DNA of 64,000 nucleotides. It comes from Armatimonadota bacterium. GTDB taxonomy: Bacteria; Armatimonadota; HRBIN16. Each line of letters starts with the position of its first letter. The stretch's first letter is position 1. The notes beneath the pieces were generated by a model that saw only the letters and a list, made by a program, of their open reading frames with translations, was not told where the DNA came from and made no database searches. This document shows positions 1 through 8,320 of the stretch, piece after piece. Location of the stretch: assembly GCA_026003195.1 (NCBI GenBank), contig BPGU01000001.1, positions 977,398-1,041,397 on the forward strand, written 5' to 3'. The translations under genes and the position numbers were made by a program.

Positions 1-2
1 TG

Positions 3-851
3 GCGGTAGTGGGAGCCTCCGTGGCGGCAGCACAGGCAGTGATAGATGGAGCGCAGGTGGCAGTCAATCTGGCGGGCGGTCTGCACCATGCCCGCTACGA
101 GGAAGCGGCTGGCTTTTGTATCTTCAACGACCCTGCCGTTGCCATCCACGTGCTGAAACAAAAATTCCGCCGGATTGTCTATCTGGATATAGACGTGCAT
201 CACGGCGATGGCGTGCAGTGGCTGTATTATCGTGACCCACAGGTGTTGACGATATCGATACACGAATCCGGAAGGTTTCTTTTCCCTGGCACGGGGCATC
301 CTGAGGAAATCGGGGCAGGAGAGGGGCGCGGCTATTCCGTGAACATCGCGTTGGGGCGATATGCAGATGATGACATCTGGTGGTGGGCATTCCGGCAGGT
401 GGTTCCGCCGTTGTTCCGCTGGTTTCAACCCGAGGTGGTAGTGTTGCAGATGGGGGCTGACCCGCACTATACCGACCCATTGGCTCATGCTTCTCTGACC
501 GCTCAGGGCTGGCTGCGTGCCGTACAGTGGGTGGCGGAGCAGGATATACCTATCGTGGCGACGGGCGGTGGCGGCTACTCGTTAACAGCGGTAACGCGCA
601 TGTGGACACTCGCTCTGGCGACACTTAAGGGTGTGCCGGTGCCTGATCAGATACCACCGCAGTTTACTTTGTATGATGAGGTGCGGACCCTGCGCGACCC
701 TGAGCCTCCCGCACTACCGGAGAGGTTGCGCGAGACCGCCAGACAGTTCACCGAGCAGTCGGTGAGCGAGCTGAAGCAGTATCTGCGACCGTATGTGGAA
801 TGGGGGGATACCTGTGAGGAGAAGCAGGGGGCTGTCTCGCAACATCCATGA
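3..851 (+). CDS. Histone deacetylase-superfamily (AcuC-like) deacetylase, 5' end cut by window
   Basis: Zn-dependent deacetylase of the HDAC/AcuC/acetylpolyamine amidohydrolase superfamily, expected to remove acetyl groups from protein lysines or small amines in the cytoplasm. The reading frame is open to the left edge, so the N-terminus (about 100 residues in AcuC) is missing. Visible motifs, in order, are GGLHHA (active-site His pair), GFCIFND, YLDIDVHHGDG (zinc-binding Asp and His), GADPHYTDPLAH (second zinc Asp region) and GGGGY near the C-terminal third. All core catalytic motifs of the family are intact. The downstream gene overlaps its 3' end by about 40 bases, suggesting cotranscription. 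The true substrate cannot be told from sequence; acetoin utilisation is only the historical name. Confidence 0.88.
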   Translation, partial: AVVGASVAAAQAVIDGAQVAVNLAGGLHHARYEEAAGFCIFNDPAVAIHVLKQKFRRIVYLDIDVHHGDGVQWLYYRDPQVLTISIHESGRFLFPGTGHPEEIGAGEGRGYSVNIALGRYADDDIWWWAFRQVVPPLFRWFQPEVVVLQMGADPHYTDPLAHASLTAQGWLRAVQWVAEQDIPIVATGGGGYSLTAVTRMWTLALATLKGVPVPDQIPPQFTLYDEVRTLRDPEPPALPERLRETARQFTEQSVSELKQYLRPYVEWGDTCEEKQGAVSQHP

Positions 852-1731
852 GATTCTGCAAATCAGCAAGGAGCTGTCTACCGACGAGGTACGTGAACTT
901 GCTGACAAACGGTTTCGCATCGCTCTGGTGGGCAGTGCAATGCGCACGCACGATGTGGCGGAGCAGCTGCTGGAAGGCTTGCCTCTGCCTGAACGGGAGA
1001 GGTCTCGCGCGTTTCTGATGTGCTCTTCGACGGTGCCTCCCGAGCCAGTAGACATCCTCATCGACTGCGGTGGCGCAGAGGAGCCCTTGCTTGGTGAACA
1101 CTACACATGGCTATTGCCGGAGCATGGTGTGCTGGTGGTGAAACGCATCGTCAGTGACCTGCCGGGGTTGGCGATCGCACTGGCGAGGCGATTTCCCATA
1201 TTTCGTGAACCCGCGATAGAGTACCTGATTAAAGAGGCATCACGGGTCAACGGACAGATTGCCATGCTGTCAGCGATACCCGGGGTGATACCGATTGCCA
1301 GCATGTTTCTGCCCCCTGCGGCGGTAGCAGACATCGTGCTGCTGACCAAGAACCAGATCCTGTTGTTGCTCAAAATCGCCGCCGCGCTGGGGCTCTCCTA
1401 CCACACGCGCGACCGATTGAAAGAGATCGTGCCGGTGGTGGCTGGAGCAATGGGCTGGCGTTCGCTCGCGCGTGAGTTTGTGGGCATTGTACCCGGTGGG
1501 GTAGGGGTGTTGGTGAAGGGGGCTATCGCCTACGCGGGCACGTATGTGGTGGGCAAGAGCGCGTACTGGTTCTGGACAACCGGCGAGCACCTCAGCCGCA
1601 AGCAAAAGGAAAAGCTATACCGTCAGATGCTGGAAGAAGCGACCCGCATGTTGACACCACCTTCGGTGGAGAATAAACCCAACACCGAACGAGAGGAAAC
1701 ATCCGCCCCGGACCATCGCGAGGAAGTGTAG
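814..1731 (+). CDS. DUF697/EcsC-like membrane-associated protein
   Basis: Protein of about 305 residues whose role is unknown. The N-terminal ~120 residues look like a soluble alpha/beta segment (IALVGS, then VDILIDCGG) resembling a degenerate small GTPase or nucleotide-binding fold without a clear P-loop. The C-terminal half has two long hydrophobic segments around residues 145-190 and 215-250 (AIPGVIPIASMFLPPAAVAD; IVPGGVGVLVKGAIAYAG), the pattern of DUF697/YcjF-type proteins. GTG at 814 is preferred because GGGGGGA lies just upstream; an ATG at 793 would lengthen the overlap with the upstream deacetylase gene. The tail is hydrophilic and rich in Glu and Pro. Family assignment is from pattern recall. 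Confidence 0.6.
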   Translation: MRRSRGLSRNIHEILQISKELSTDEVRELADKRFRIALVGSAMRTHDVAEQLLEGLPLPERERSRAFLMCSSTVPPEPVDILIDCGGAEEPLLGEHYTWLLPEHGVLVVKRIVSDLPGLAIALARRFPIFREPAIEYLIKEASRVNGQIAMLSAIPGVIPIASMFLPPAAVADIVLLTKNQILLLLKIAAALGLSYHTRDRLKEIVPVVAGAMGWRSLAREFVGIVPGGVGVLVKGAIAYAGTYVVGKSAYWFWTTGEHLSRKQKEKLYRQMLEEATRMLTPPSVENKPNTEREETSAPDHREEV

Positions 1732-1754
1732 CGACCCACTCGCGCGCGACTTCC

Positions 1755-1774
1755 AGCCGCCGGGCGGTCTTTTT
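1755..1774 (+). terminator. Putative intrinsic terminator
   Basis: A short GC-rich hairpin (AGCCGC-cgg-GCGGTCT) ends in a T-rich run, TCTTTTT, 24 bases after the stop codon of the DUF697-like gene. The stem is short, so this is a modest terminator at best. It lies between convergent genes. Confidence 0.45.
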
Positions 1775-1788
1775 GCCTGGACAGAGTA

Positions 1789-4329
1789 TTACTCGTCTCC
1801 TACCTCCCCAAAGTAGCGTACCAGGATGCTGAAATCGAACAGTGTCACCTCGTTGTCGCCGTCCAGGTCTGCATTGGGGTTCCAGTTCTCGTCGCCGGGC
1901 AAGGAACCAAACGCCTGCACCAGCTGTCCGAAGTCGAAGAGGCTGACTTCGTTATCACCATCGATATCGCCGTTCGTCAGGGCTATTTCTATCCCCGACA
2001 CGCTTCCCGCAGAGGTATCCACCTCTACTGTCCGCCTCAGCCAGTGGGAGGGTTTTGTGGAAAGGGAAAACACTCCGGTTGGCGAGGAAGGCAGGGTAAA
2101 GGAACCATCCGTACCCAGCCAGAGATTGCGAATCTCCGACGCCGCACCTAGCCGCACCTCCATGTCCAGAACAGGGGGTAGCCACCCATCATAATCGCCG
2201 AATAGCACCCCGCCGTTCACCGTCGGAGGAACGAACTCGTCCGCGCCGATGTCCACCCGTTCGCCCACGATGCGAGATTCGCCGTCGATATCCAGCCAGC
2301 CACTGCTCGCAGCACCGTTATCGCCTGCGTTAACACATGGCGAGCCGGGTAGCAGGTGACCGTTGTGTCCTGTAAGCAGGGGGTCTATAGAGATATTGCC
2401 ATTCGTGCCCGTTGGATCAGTGATGCCTTTATAATTGTAAGCGGTGTTGCCGTACACACAGTTGTAACGGAGCGTGGGAGATCCCCCCGACCGGAAGATG
2501 CCCGAAGTATTGAATGCCACGATCGTGTTACTTACCGAAGGCGAGGAGCCATAGGTATAGATACCGCCACCCTGATTGGGTGCTGTGTTGAAGGCGAAGG
2601 TGCAGTTGGTAATGGTAGGGGTGCATTCCCTGTAAATATACATTCCTCCCCCGTACCGTTGAGCGGTATTGTCTACAATCAGGCTGTTCAACACCTGCGG
2701 AGAGGATTGCCATTCGCAGTAAACACCACCGCCGTAGTAGCCCGCGCGGTTGCCCGAGATCATGCTGTATAGCACGACTGGCGAGGAATTGTAGGTATAA
2801 ATACCTGCGCCCGAGTTCCTGGCTGTGTTGTAGCTTATGGCGCAGCGGGTCAATTCAGCAGAGGCGTTATCCAGCAGGTAAACGCCACCACCGTTGTTTT
2901 CGGCGGTGTTGCACGATATGATGCATTCCTGAAGCGATATCGTGCTGTCGGACTTTACCAGGACCCCCGCCCCGTCTCTTACTGCGTAGTTATTGCTGAC
3001 GGTTGATCCAATAACAGTCGGCGATGCATACGTCGTGGCATACAGCCCTGCCCCACTGTCTAAGGTGTGATTGCGGGTGATGAGGCATTGCTCGATGGTT
3101 GGAGCGCTGCCATCCGAACAGATCACCCCACCGCCAACCCGCCATGCGAAGTTGTCTGAGAGGACACAGCGCAGTATGTGAGGGCTACTTTCCCAATAAC
3201 AGCCTACTCCCGCGCCATCTCCTTTCGCGGTGTTGTGCGCGATAGTACAATCCACAATTCGAGGTGCCGCCCCTTGGTTGCACAAAATACCCCCGCCGTA
3301 CCAGGCTGTGTTGTGGGCGATGGTGCACATTTCAATCACCTTGTGCCCTCCAGGCAGGATATAAAAACCGCCACCCCAGTTGCTGGCTTCGTTGTGTATG
3401 ATATCGCAACCGGTGACGGTTATTGTGCTTACCACCGCTAATGCCGCACCGGCTCTCGCGGTATTGCGAGTGAAAAGACAGCTAGTCACCTCTCCTGCGT
3501 CGCCGGCGAAGTACAAGCCGCCTCCATACTCGCTAGCCTCGTTCGCAATGAATCGACAGCGCGAGAAAGTAGCAATGGTATACAGGTAGACATAAGCGCC
3601 CGCGCCTCTTCGGCCGATGTTCGCGGAGATTTCGCAGTCCTCCACTTTGCCTTTTCGATGCAGAAGTATCCCTCCCGAGTTTTGGGTGATAATGCAGTGT
3701 CGTACAGTGACATCGCCTGAAGAGTGCACCCCTCCGACGAAACCGGAGTTGCCAACTATCACGCAGTGTGAGATATAGACAGTGCTACCTTCAGCCACGT
3801 ACACTCCTCCGCCTCTATCCGCTACGTTGTTGGCGATGGTGCAATTGGAGATGTGTACCTCAGGAGCTTCGCAGAGGATTCCGCCGCCGTACGCGCCGAC
3901 CGGTCCCTCGACCTTTCCGTGACAAACGGTCAGTCCATCTATGATTACAGAGGGACTGGCGGTGGGTGGAACCGTCATCACCCTCCCAGACTGCATCCCG
4001 TCCAGCACGGTCTCGTAAGGGTCGGGTTGGGGGCGGGGGAAGGGCGGGCGTTCGTCCACCGAAGTTTCCGTGCCCATGAAGCCGCCGTACAGCTTCAAAC
4101 CACCTTTCATCACGATATTCTCATAGTATGTTCCAGCCGCTACCCAGATTTCGTCGCCGAAGGAGGCAGCCTCTATCGCCGCACCCACCGTGCGCTTTGC
4201 CTCTGCCCAGCTGAGACCGCTATTCGTGTCATCGCCTTGTGGGGTCACGTACAGGATACGAGCGAACGCGGTTGTGGTCAGGAGGAACATGACGGTAAGG
4301 ATAGTCAGGATGCATACAGAACGTGGCAT
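1789..4329 (-). CDS. Secreted right-handed parallel beta-helix protein with C-terminal dockerin-like repeats
   Basis: Secreted protein of about 846 residues. ATG at 4329 is chosen because GGAAAGGAGAG precedes it and a clean signal peptide follows (positive start, then ILTILTVMFLLTTTAFA). Residues ~25-90 carry the YVTPQGDDTNSGLSWAEA and DEIWVAAGTYYENI motifs that open many pectate-lyase-like beta-helices. About 20 beta-helix coils follow, each with a GGG(I/V)Y or GAGIY step and NNTA or NTA turns. The C-terminus holds two Ca-binding, dockerin-like units (DGDNEVSLFDF and DGDNEVTLFDF, about 35 residues apart) preceded by a beta-sandwich-like linker. Expected to bind or cleave a polysaccharide outside the cell or be anchored at the surface; no catalytic residues could be assigned. 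A promoter lies upstream at 4368-4396. Confidence 0.85.
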   Translation of the reverse strand: MPRSVCILTILTVMFLLTTTAFARILYVTPQGDDTNSGLSWAEAKRTVGAAIEAASFGDEIWVAAGTYYENIVMKGGLKLYGGFMGTETSVDERPPFPRPQPDPYETVLDGMQSGRVMTVPPTASPSVIIDGLTVCHGKVEGPVGAYGGGILCEAPEVHISNCTIANNVADRGGGVYVAEGSTVYISHCVIVGNSGFVGGVHSSGDVTVRHCIITQNSGGILLHRKGKVEDCEISANIGRRGAGAYVYLYTIATFSRCRFIANEASEYGGGLYFAGDAGEVTSCLFTRNTARAGAALAVVSTITVTGCDIIHNEASNWGGGFYILPGGHKVIEMCTIAHNTAWYGGGILCNQGAAPRIVDCTIAHNTAKGDGAGVGCYWESSPHILRCVLSDNFAWRVGGGVICSDGSAPTIEQCLITRNHTLDSGAGLYATTYASPTVIGSTVSNNYAVRDGAGVLVKSDSTISLQECIISCNTAENNGGGVYLLDNASAELTRCAISYNTARNSGAGIYTYNSSPVVLYSMISGNRAGYYGGGVYCEWQSSPQVLNSLIVDNTAQRYGGGMYIYRECTPTITNCTFAFNTAPNQGGGIYTYGSSPSVSNTIVAFNTSGIFRSGGSPTLRYNCVYGNTAYNYKGITDPTGTNGNISIDPLLTGHNGHLLPGSPCVNAGDNGAASSGWLDIDGESRIVGERVDIGADEFVPPTVNGGVLFGDYDGWLPPVLDMEVRLGAASEIRNLWLGTDGSFTLPSSPTGVFSLSTKPSHWLRRTVEVDTSAGSVSGIEIALTNGDIDGDNEVSLFDFGQLVQAFGSLPGDENWNPNADLDGDNEVTLFDFSILVRYFGEVGDE

Positions 4330-4367
4330 CGTCTTCTCTCCTTTCCGAGTGATGTGCACCACCCTGA

Positions 4368-4396
4368 ATCATAATATCCACCGCTAGCAAAGTCAA
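4368..4396 (-). promoter_or_regulatory. Sigma-70-type promoter of the beta-helix gene
   Basis: On the minus strand TTGACT (4396-4391) is followed by a 17-base spacer and TATGAT (4373-4368), about 39 bases upstream of the start codon at 4329. Five of six bases match consensus in each box. Confidence 0.6.
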
Positions 4397-4457
4397 CAGG
4401 AGATAGCCATGCTCAGGGTGTATTACTGCTGTGAGACGTGGGAAAGGAGGGGCAGCG

Positions 4458-5435
4458 GTGGCAGAGGTTGTCTGTCTTGGTGAAGCACTCATCGACATGG
4501 TTGCGCAACAGAAAGGGGTCACCATCGCGGAAGCAAAGGGTTTTTCGCCTGCTCCAGGCGGCGCGCCGGCAAACGTCGCGGTTGGCGTAGCCAAGCTGGG
4601 CGTGCGCAGCGCGTTTCTGGGCAAGGTGGGGGCAGACCCTTTTGGTTACCTGTTGAGAGATACCCTCTACGGGTATGGGGTAGATGTAGGAGGTATGCGT
4701 TTTGACGAGAATGCGCGCACCGCACTGGCGTTTGTTTCGCTGACGAAAGAAGGCGTGCCCGATTTCATCTTTTATCGCAACCCCAGTGCGGACATGTTAT
4801 ATGAGCCGGGAGATGTGGACACACACCGCCTGCGCCGTGCGAAGGTTTTCCACTTCGGTTCCATCTCTCTGCTGGACGAGCCGGTGCGCAGCGCGACACT
4901 GTTTGCCCTGCAGATTGCACGTGAGAGTGGCGCGTTGATTTCGTATGACCCCAATATGCGTCCCGCGCTCTGGCGCAGTGAGGAAGAGGGTAAACAGCAG
5001 ATGGAAGCAGGTATGCGCTTTGCCGATGTGGTGAAACTGAACGAGACCGAGCTGCAGTTCCTCACTGGCGTCCGTACGCCAGAGGTAGGTGTCACTCATC
5101 TTTTCGCCCTCTTTCCGCAGCTGGTGCTGGTTGCGGTGACGTTGGGAGAAAAGGGTTGTTACTATGCGACGCCCCATCGGAGCGGTGCAGTGTCCGGGAT
5201 ACCTGTGGAGGTCGTGGAAACGGTTGGCTGTGGGGATGCGTTTGTGGCGGCGATGCTGGTGCAGTTGCGCAAGAGGGCGAAGGGGCGCGAAGGGGTGCGC
5301 AACCTGAGCGACTCGGAGCTGCAGCGCACCTTTCTGTATGCAAATGCTGCTGGAGCCATTACCGCTACCCGCCCCGGTGCCATACCGGCTTTACCGACGG
5401 ATACGGAAGTGGCAGAGATGTTGCAGAAAGTGTAA
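4458..5435 (+). CDS. PfkB-family carbohydrate kinase (fructokinase/ribokinase type)
   Basis: ATP-dependent sugar kinase of the ribokinase/PfkB family, 325 residues. It starts with VVCLGEALIDM and carries the family signature GGAPANVAVGVAKLG at about residues 35-50 and the C-terminal active-site motif VGCGDAFVAAML with the catalytic Asp. The overall pattern is closest to fructokinases, but the substrate is inferred. GTG at 4458 is chosen because GGAAAGGAGG (4441-4450) sits 7 bases upstream. The next gene, pfkA, starts 13 bases after the stop with its own AAAGGAGGTC site, so the two form an operon feeding glycolysis. Confidence 0.88.
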   Translation: MAEVVCLGEALIDMVAQQKGVTIAEAKGFSPAPGGAPANVAVGVAKLGVRSAFLGKVGADPFGYLLRDTLYGYGVDVGGMRFDENARTALAFVSLTKEGVPDFIFYRNPSADMLYEPGDVDTHRLRRAKVFHFGSISLLDEPVRSATLFALQIARESGALISYDPNMRPALWRSEEEGKQQMEAGMRFADVVKLNETELQFLTGVRTPEVGVTHLFALFPQLVLVAVTLGEKGCYYATPHRSGAVSGIPVEVVETVGCGDAFVAAMLVQLRKRAKGREGVRNLSDSELQRTFLYANAAGAITATRPGAIPALPTDTEVAEMLQKV

Positions 5436-5448
5436 AAGGAGGTCAGGT

Positions 5449-6411
5449 ATGAAGCGTATTGGCGTTCTCACCAGCGGGGGCGATGCGTCGGGGATGAACC
5501 CTGCCCTGCGTGCGGTGGTGCGAACAGCGATTGTCAACGGGTTAGAAGTGGTGGGCATCGAGCGTGGGTATGAAGGGTTGCTAAACCGCTGGCTGCGCCC
5601 GATGGACCTGTCTTCTGTGGGAGGTATCATCAATCGCGGCGGCACGATTCTGCGCACCGCACGCAGTGAGCGGTTCAAGACCGAAGAGGGGCTACAGCTG
5701 GCAACCCAGGTGCTACGCGAGAACGGCATCGAAGGGCTGGTGGTCATCGGTGGTGACGGCTCCTTCAGGGGGGCGGTCAAGCTGGAGGAGGTTTCAGGAA
5801 TCGCGGTGGTGGGCATCCCCGCCACCATCGATAACGACATCGGCGGCACGGAGTACACGCTGGGCTACGATACCGCGTTGCAGGTGGCGATGGACGCCAT
5901 TGACAAAATCCGCGACACTGCAGACAGTTTCGAGCGCATCTTCGTGATTGAGGTGATGGGGCGTTCGCGCGGGTTCATTGCGGCGGCAGTGGGGCTGGCT
6001 GGTGGTGCGGAAGCCATTCTAGTGCCCGAGATACCCTTTGACCCCGTTCAGATTTGCGAGCGGCTCAAGCAAGGCATGGCTCGCGGCAAACGCTCCGCCA
6101 TTATCGTCACTGCAGAAGGCGCGGCGAAGGCGCAAGAGGTTGCTACCTTTGTGGAGATGTATCTGCGCGAGGAGGTGCGTGCTACCGTGCTGGGCTACAC
6201 CCAGCGTGGCGGTTCGCCCACTGCAACCGATCGCATCTACGGCGCACGATTCGGTGCGCTGGCGGTGGAGTTGCTCTTGCAGGGGCAAAGCGGCATGATG
6301 ACTGCTGTGCAGGGTGGTCAGGTGGTGGCGGTGCCTTTAAGGGCATGCTGGGAACAACCGCGCGTGCTGGATGAGAGCCTGCTGAAGCTGAACGAGGTGC
6401 TGGCGTCTTAG
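5449..6411 (+). CDS. pfkA: ATP-dependent 6-phosphofructokinase
   Basis: Phosphorylates fructose 6-phosphate to fructose 1,6-bisphosphate, the committed step of glycolysis. At 320 residues it has the normal bacterial PfkA length. Motifs run in order: LTSGGDASGMNPALR (ATP site), VVIGGDGSFRGA, PATIDNDIGGTEYTLGYDTA (catalytic Asp) and EVMGRSRGFIAA (substrate site). The GGDGS form, rather than GGDDT/S, is what ATP-dependent enzymes carry, as opposed to pyrophosphate-dependent ones. ATG at 5449 has AAAGGAGGTCAGGT upstream; an in-frame upstream extension lacks homology and would overlap the kinase gene. The ATPase cassette downstream begins 50 bases after the stop. Confidence 0.95.
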   Translation: MKRIGVLTSGGDASGMNPALRAVVRTAIVNGLEVVGIERGYEGLLNRWLRPMDLSSVGGIINRGGTILRTARSERFKTEEGLQLATQVLRENGIEGLVVIGGDGSFRGAVKLEEVSGIAVVGIPATIDNDIGGTEYTLGYDTALQVAMDAIDKIRDTADSFERIFVIEVMGRSRGFIAAAVGLAGGAEAILVPEIPFDPVQICERLKQGMARGKRSAIIVTAEGAAKAQEVATFVEMYLREEVRATVLGYTQRGGSPTATDRIYGARFGALAVELLLQGQSGMMTAVQGGQVVAVPLRACWEQPRVLDESLLKLNEVLAS

Positions 6412-6461
6412 CCAAAATGCTGTGGCGGGTTAGGAAACCGTGAAGCACGAGGAAGGTTTCG

Positions 6462-7706
6462 ATGATTTCGTTGATCGAGGCAAAGTCATACAGATGTCTG
6501 CGCTATATTCGGCAGCCTCTGGGGAACTTCCAGATTCTCGTGGGACCAAACGCGAGCGGCAAGAGCACCTTCCTGGATGTTGTAGCGTTTCTCGGTGACT
6601 TACTGCGATTTGGGGTAGAGGAGACGGTGCGCAGGCGCGCACGCACTCTCAGTGAGCTGATTTGGCAGGGACAGGGTAACAACCTAGAGGTAGCCATCGA
6701 GCTGAATTTGCCACAGGCAGTGGGCGAATACTCTGTTGCTCGATACGAGGTGCGCGTCGGCACGGGTGAACAGGGCGGTGTGGATCTAGAGGTCGAGAAT
6801 CTGTGGCTCGTTCGAAACGGTGTACGTGACAAGTATGCACGGGCTCGCCAAACCTTGTTGTTCCCACGTGAAGTGGAGGTTCCTGCCACGATTGTCGTCG
6901 AGCCGGGGAAGCACACACCTGTTGGCTATCGGAAAGTGGTGTCTCGTACTGCCGAGGGAAGGGTGTATATACGTTCTGAGACAACGGACTGGAACTTTTC
7001 CTTGCGTCCCGCGCGTGGGCGTGCTGGTTTGACGCTAGTGCCAGAGGAAGAGGACCGGTTTGGAGCCGCAACCTGGGCTCGCAAGGTGCTGTTAGAAGGT
7101 ATCCAAATGCTCACGTTGAATAGTCAGCTCATGCGTTTGCCGTGTGCACCCGATGTGCCCAGCACCTTTCAACCGGATGGTTCTAATCTGCCCGTTGTGG
7201 TCGGCATGTTGCGTCGCGAACATGGCGATCGCTTCGCGAGCTGGGTGGAACATGTACAAACTGTTTTTCCTGAAATTGTAACTGTTGAGGAAAGAGAGCG
7301 AGAAGAAGACCGCTACCGTTATCTGCTGGTAGGGTTGAGGACAGGTATCCAATTGCCTTCGTGGACGCTTTCGGACGGCACCTTGCGCTTTCTGGCTCTG
7401 ACGTTGTTACCCTATCTCTCGGAGCCTTCAGGTGTCTATCTCGTTGAGGAGCCGGAAAACGGCATCCATCCTCGCGCTATTGAAGCAGTGTACCAGTCCC
7501 TGTCTTCCGTCTATACAGGACAGGTATTGTGCGCCACGCATTCACCCATACTTCTGAATATGGCGAGGCTTGAGGATCTCCTCTGTTTCGCCAGAACGGA
7601 GAGTGGTGCTACCGACATTGCGAGAGGTGATGAACATCCTCGTCTCAAAGAATGGCGCCAAGAAGTCAGCCTTGGTGACCTGCTCGCCAGCGGAGTTCTT
7701 GGATGA
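6462..7706 (+). CDS. AAA-family ATPase (RloA/OLD-like), first gene of a probable defence cassette
   Basis: SMC-like AAA ATPase of 414 residues. The N-terminus starts ISLIEAKSYRCLRYI, the beta-strand opening of AAA_15/AAA_21 proteins, then Walker A GPNASGKST at residues ~28-36. The C-terminal half holds LVEEPENGIHP (Walker B) near residue 327 and CATHSPILLN (His switch) near 355. No TOPRIM domain follows in the same chain, unlike OLD proteins. The gene overlaps the next by ATGA, so the two are translationally coupled. AGGAAGG lies upstream of the ATG. Two-gene ATPase plus TOPRIM-like modules (RloAB, PARIS and similar) are known anti-phage systems; a defence role here is inference from that architecture. 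Confidence 0.85.
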   Translation: MISLIEAKSYRCLRYIRQPLGNFQILVGPNASGKSTFLDVVAFLGDLLRFGVEETVRRRARTLSELIWQGQGNNLEVAIELNLPQAVGEYSVARYEVRVGTGEQGGVDLEVENLWLVRNGVRDKYARARQTLLFPREVEVPATIVVEPGKHTPVGYRKVVSRTAEGRVYIRSETTDWNFSLRPARGRAGLTLVPEEEDRFGAATWARKVLLEGIQMLTLNSQLMRLPCAPDVPSTFQPDGSNLPVVVGMLRREHGDRFASWVEHVQTVFPEIVTVEEREREEDRYRYLLVGLRTGIQLPSWTLSDGTLRFLALTLLPYLSEPSGVYLVEEPENGIHPRAIEAVYQSLSSVYTGQVLCATHSPILLNMARLEDLLCFARTESGATDIARGDEHPRLKEWRQEVSLGDLLASGVLG

Positions 7707-8320
7707 AAGACCTTGTGCTGCTTGTGGCAGATAAGGATATGGAGATGACTGTTCACGGTTTGTTATCGCGCCCGCGCGCACTTGGTATACGAACGGTGGA
7801 GTATGATGTCTTCACTCACCCAAGACATGATCCGGGTGTGCGCACGGAAGCAGCGGATTTCCTGCGTGCTTATCAATCCGAATACGCACGCGCAGTGGTG
7901 CTGTTCGACAGGATAGGATGTGGAGCAGAAGAACTATCTGCAGAAGAGCTGGAGGAGGTAGTGCGCGATAGCGTCCAGAAAACAGGATGGCACCAACGGT
8001 GCGAAGTTGTTGTCATTGACCCGGAGCTGGAGGTGTGGCTGTTTACATTGTCACCACATGTCTACCAGGTGCTGGCGCGCGGTGATACGAACTATTTTCA
8101 TGTGGTGGTATCCAGCTATCCCACTACCGCGGCTGGGAAACCGGAACGCCCTAAAGAGGCTATGGAAAAACTTCTACGCGGCAAGAGCATCCCGCGTTCT
8201 TCTGCACTATACCGCAAGTTAGCACAAACGGTAGGGCTGTCCCGCTGTACAGACCGCGCATTCAACCACTTCCGTAACACACTACGAGGATGGTTTGGAG
8301 TAGAGGAGGAACAGGCGTAA
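7703..8320 (+). CDS. RloB/DUF4276-like TOPRIM-fold protein, partner of the ATPase
   Basis: Protein of 205 residues, not firmly recognised by family. It has the spacing of a TOPRIM-like fold: a first strand LVLLVADKDMEMTV with an acidic cluster, then AVVLFDRIGCG at about residues 64-74 where DxD is expected, then VVVIDPELEVWLF at about residues 101-113, which resembles the NPxFExWL motif of RloB. The DxD position is altered to DRIG, so a metal-dependent nuclease activity is uncertain. Positively charged residues crowd the C-terminus (RAFNHFRNTLRGW). It overlaps the ATPase gene by 4 bases, which argues for an obligate pair. It could instead be a component of a larger methylation-associated defence system that has been reduced here. 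Confidence 0.6.
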   Translation: MKDLVLLVADKDMEMTVHGLLSRPRALGIRTVEYDVFTHPRHDPGVRTEAADFLRAYQSEYARAVVLFDRIGCGAEELSAEELEEVVRDSVQKTGWHQRCEVVVIDPELEVWLFTLSPHVYQVLARGDTNYFHVVVSSYPTTAAGKPERPKEAMEKLLRGKSIPRSSALYRKLAQTVGLSRCTDRAFNHFRNTLRGWFGVEEEQA

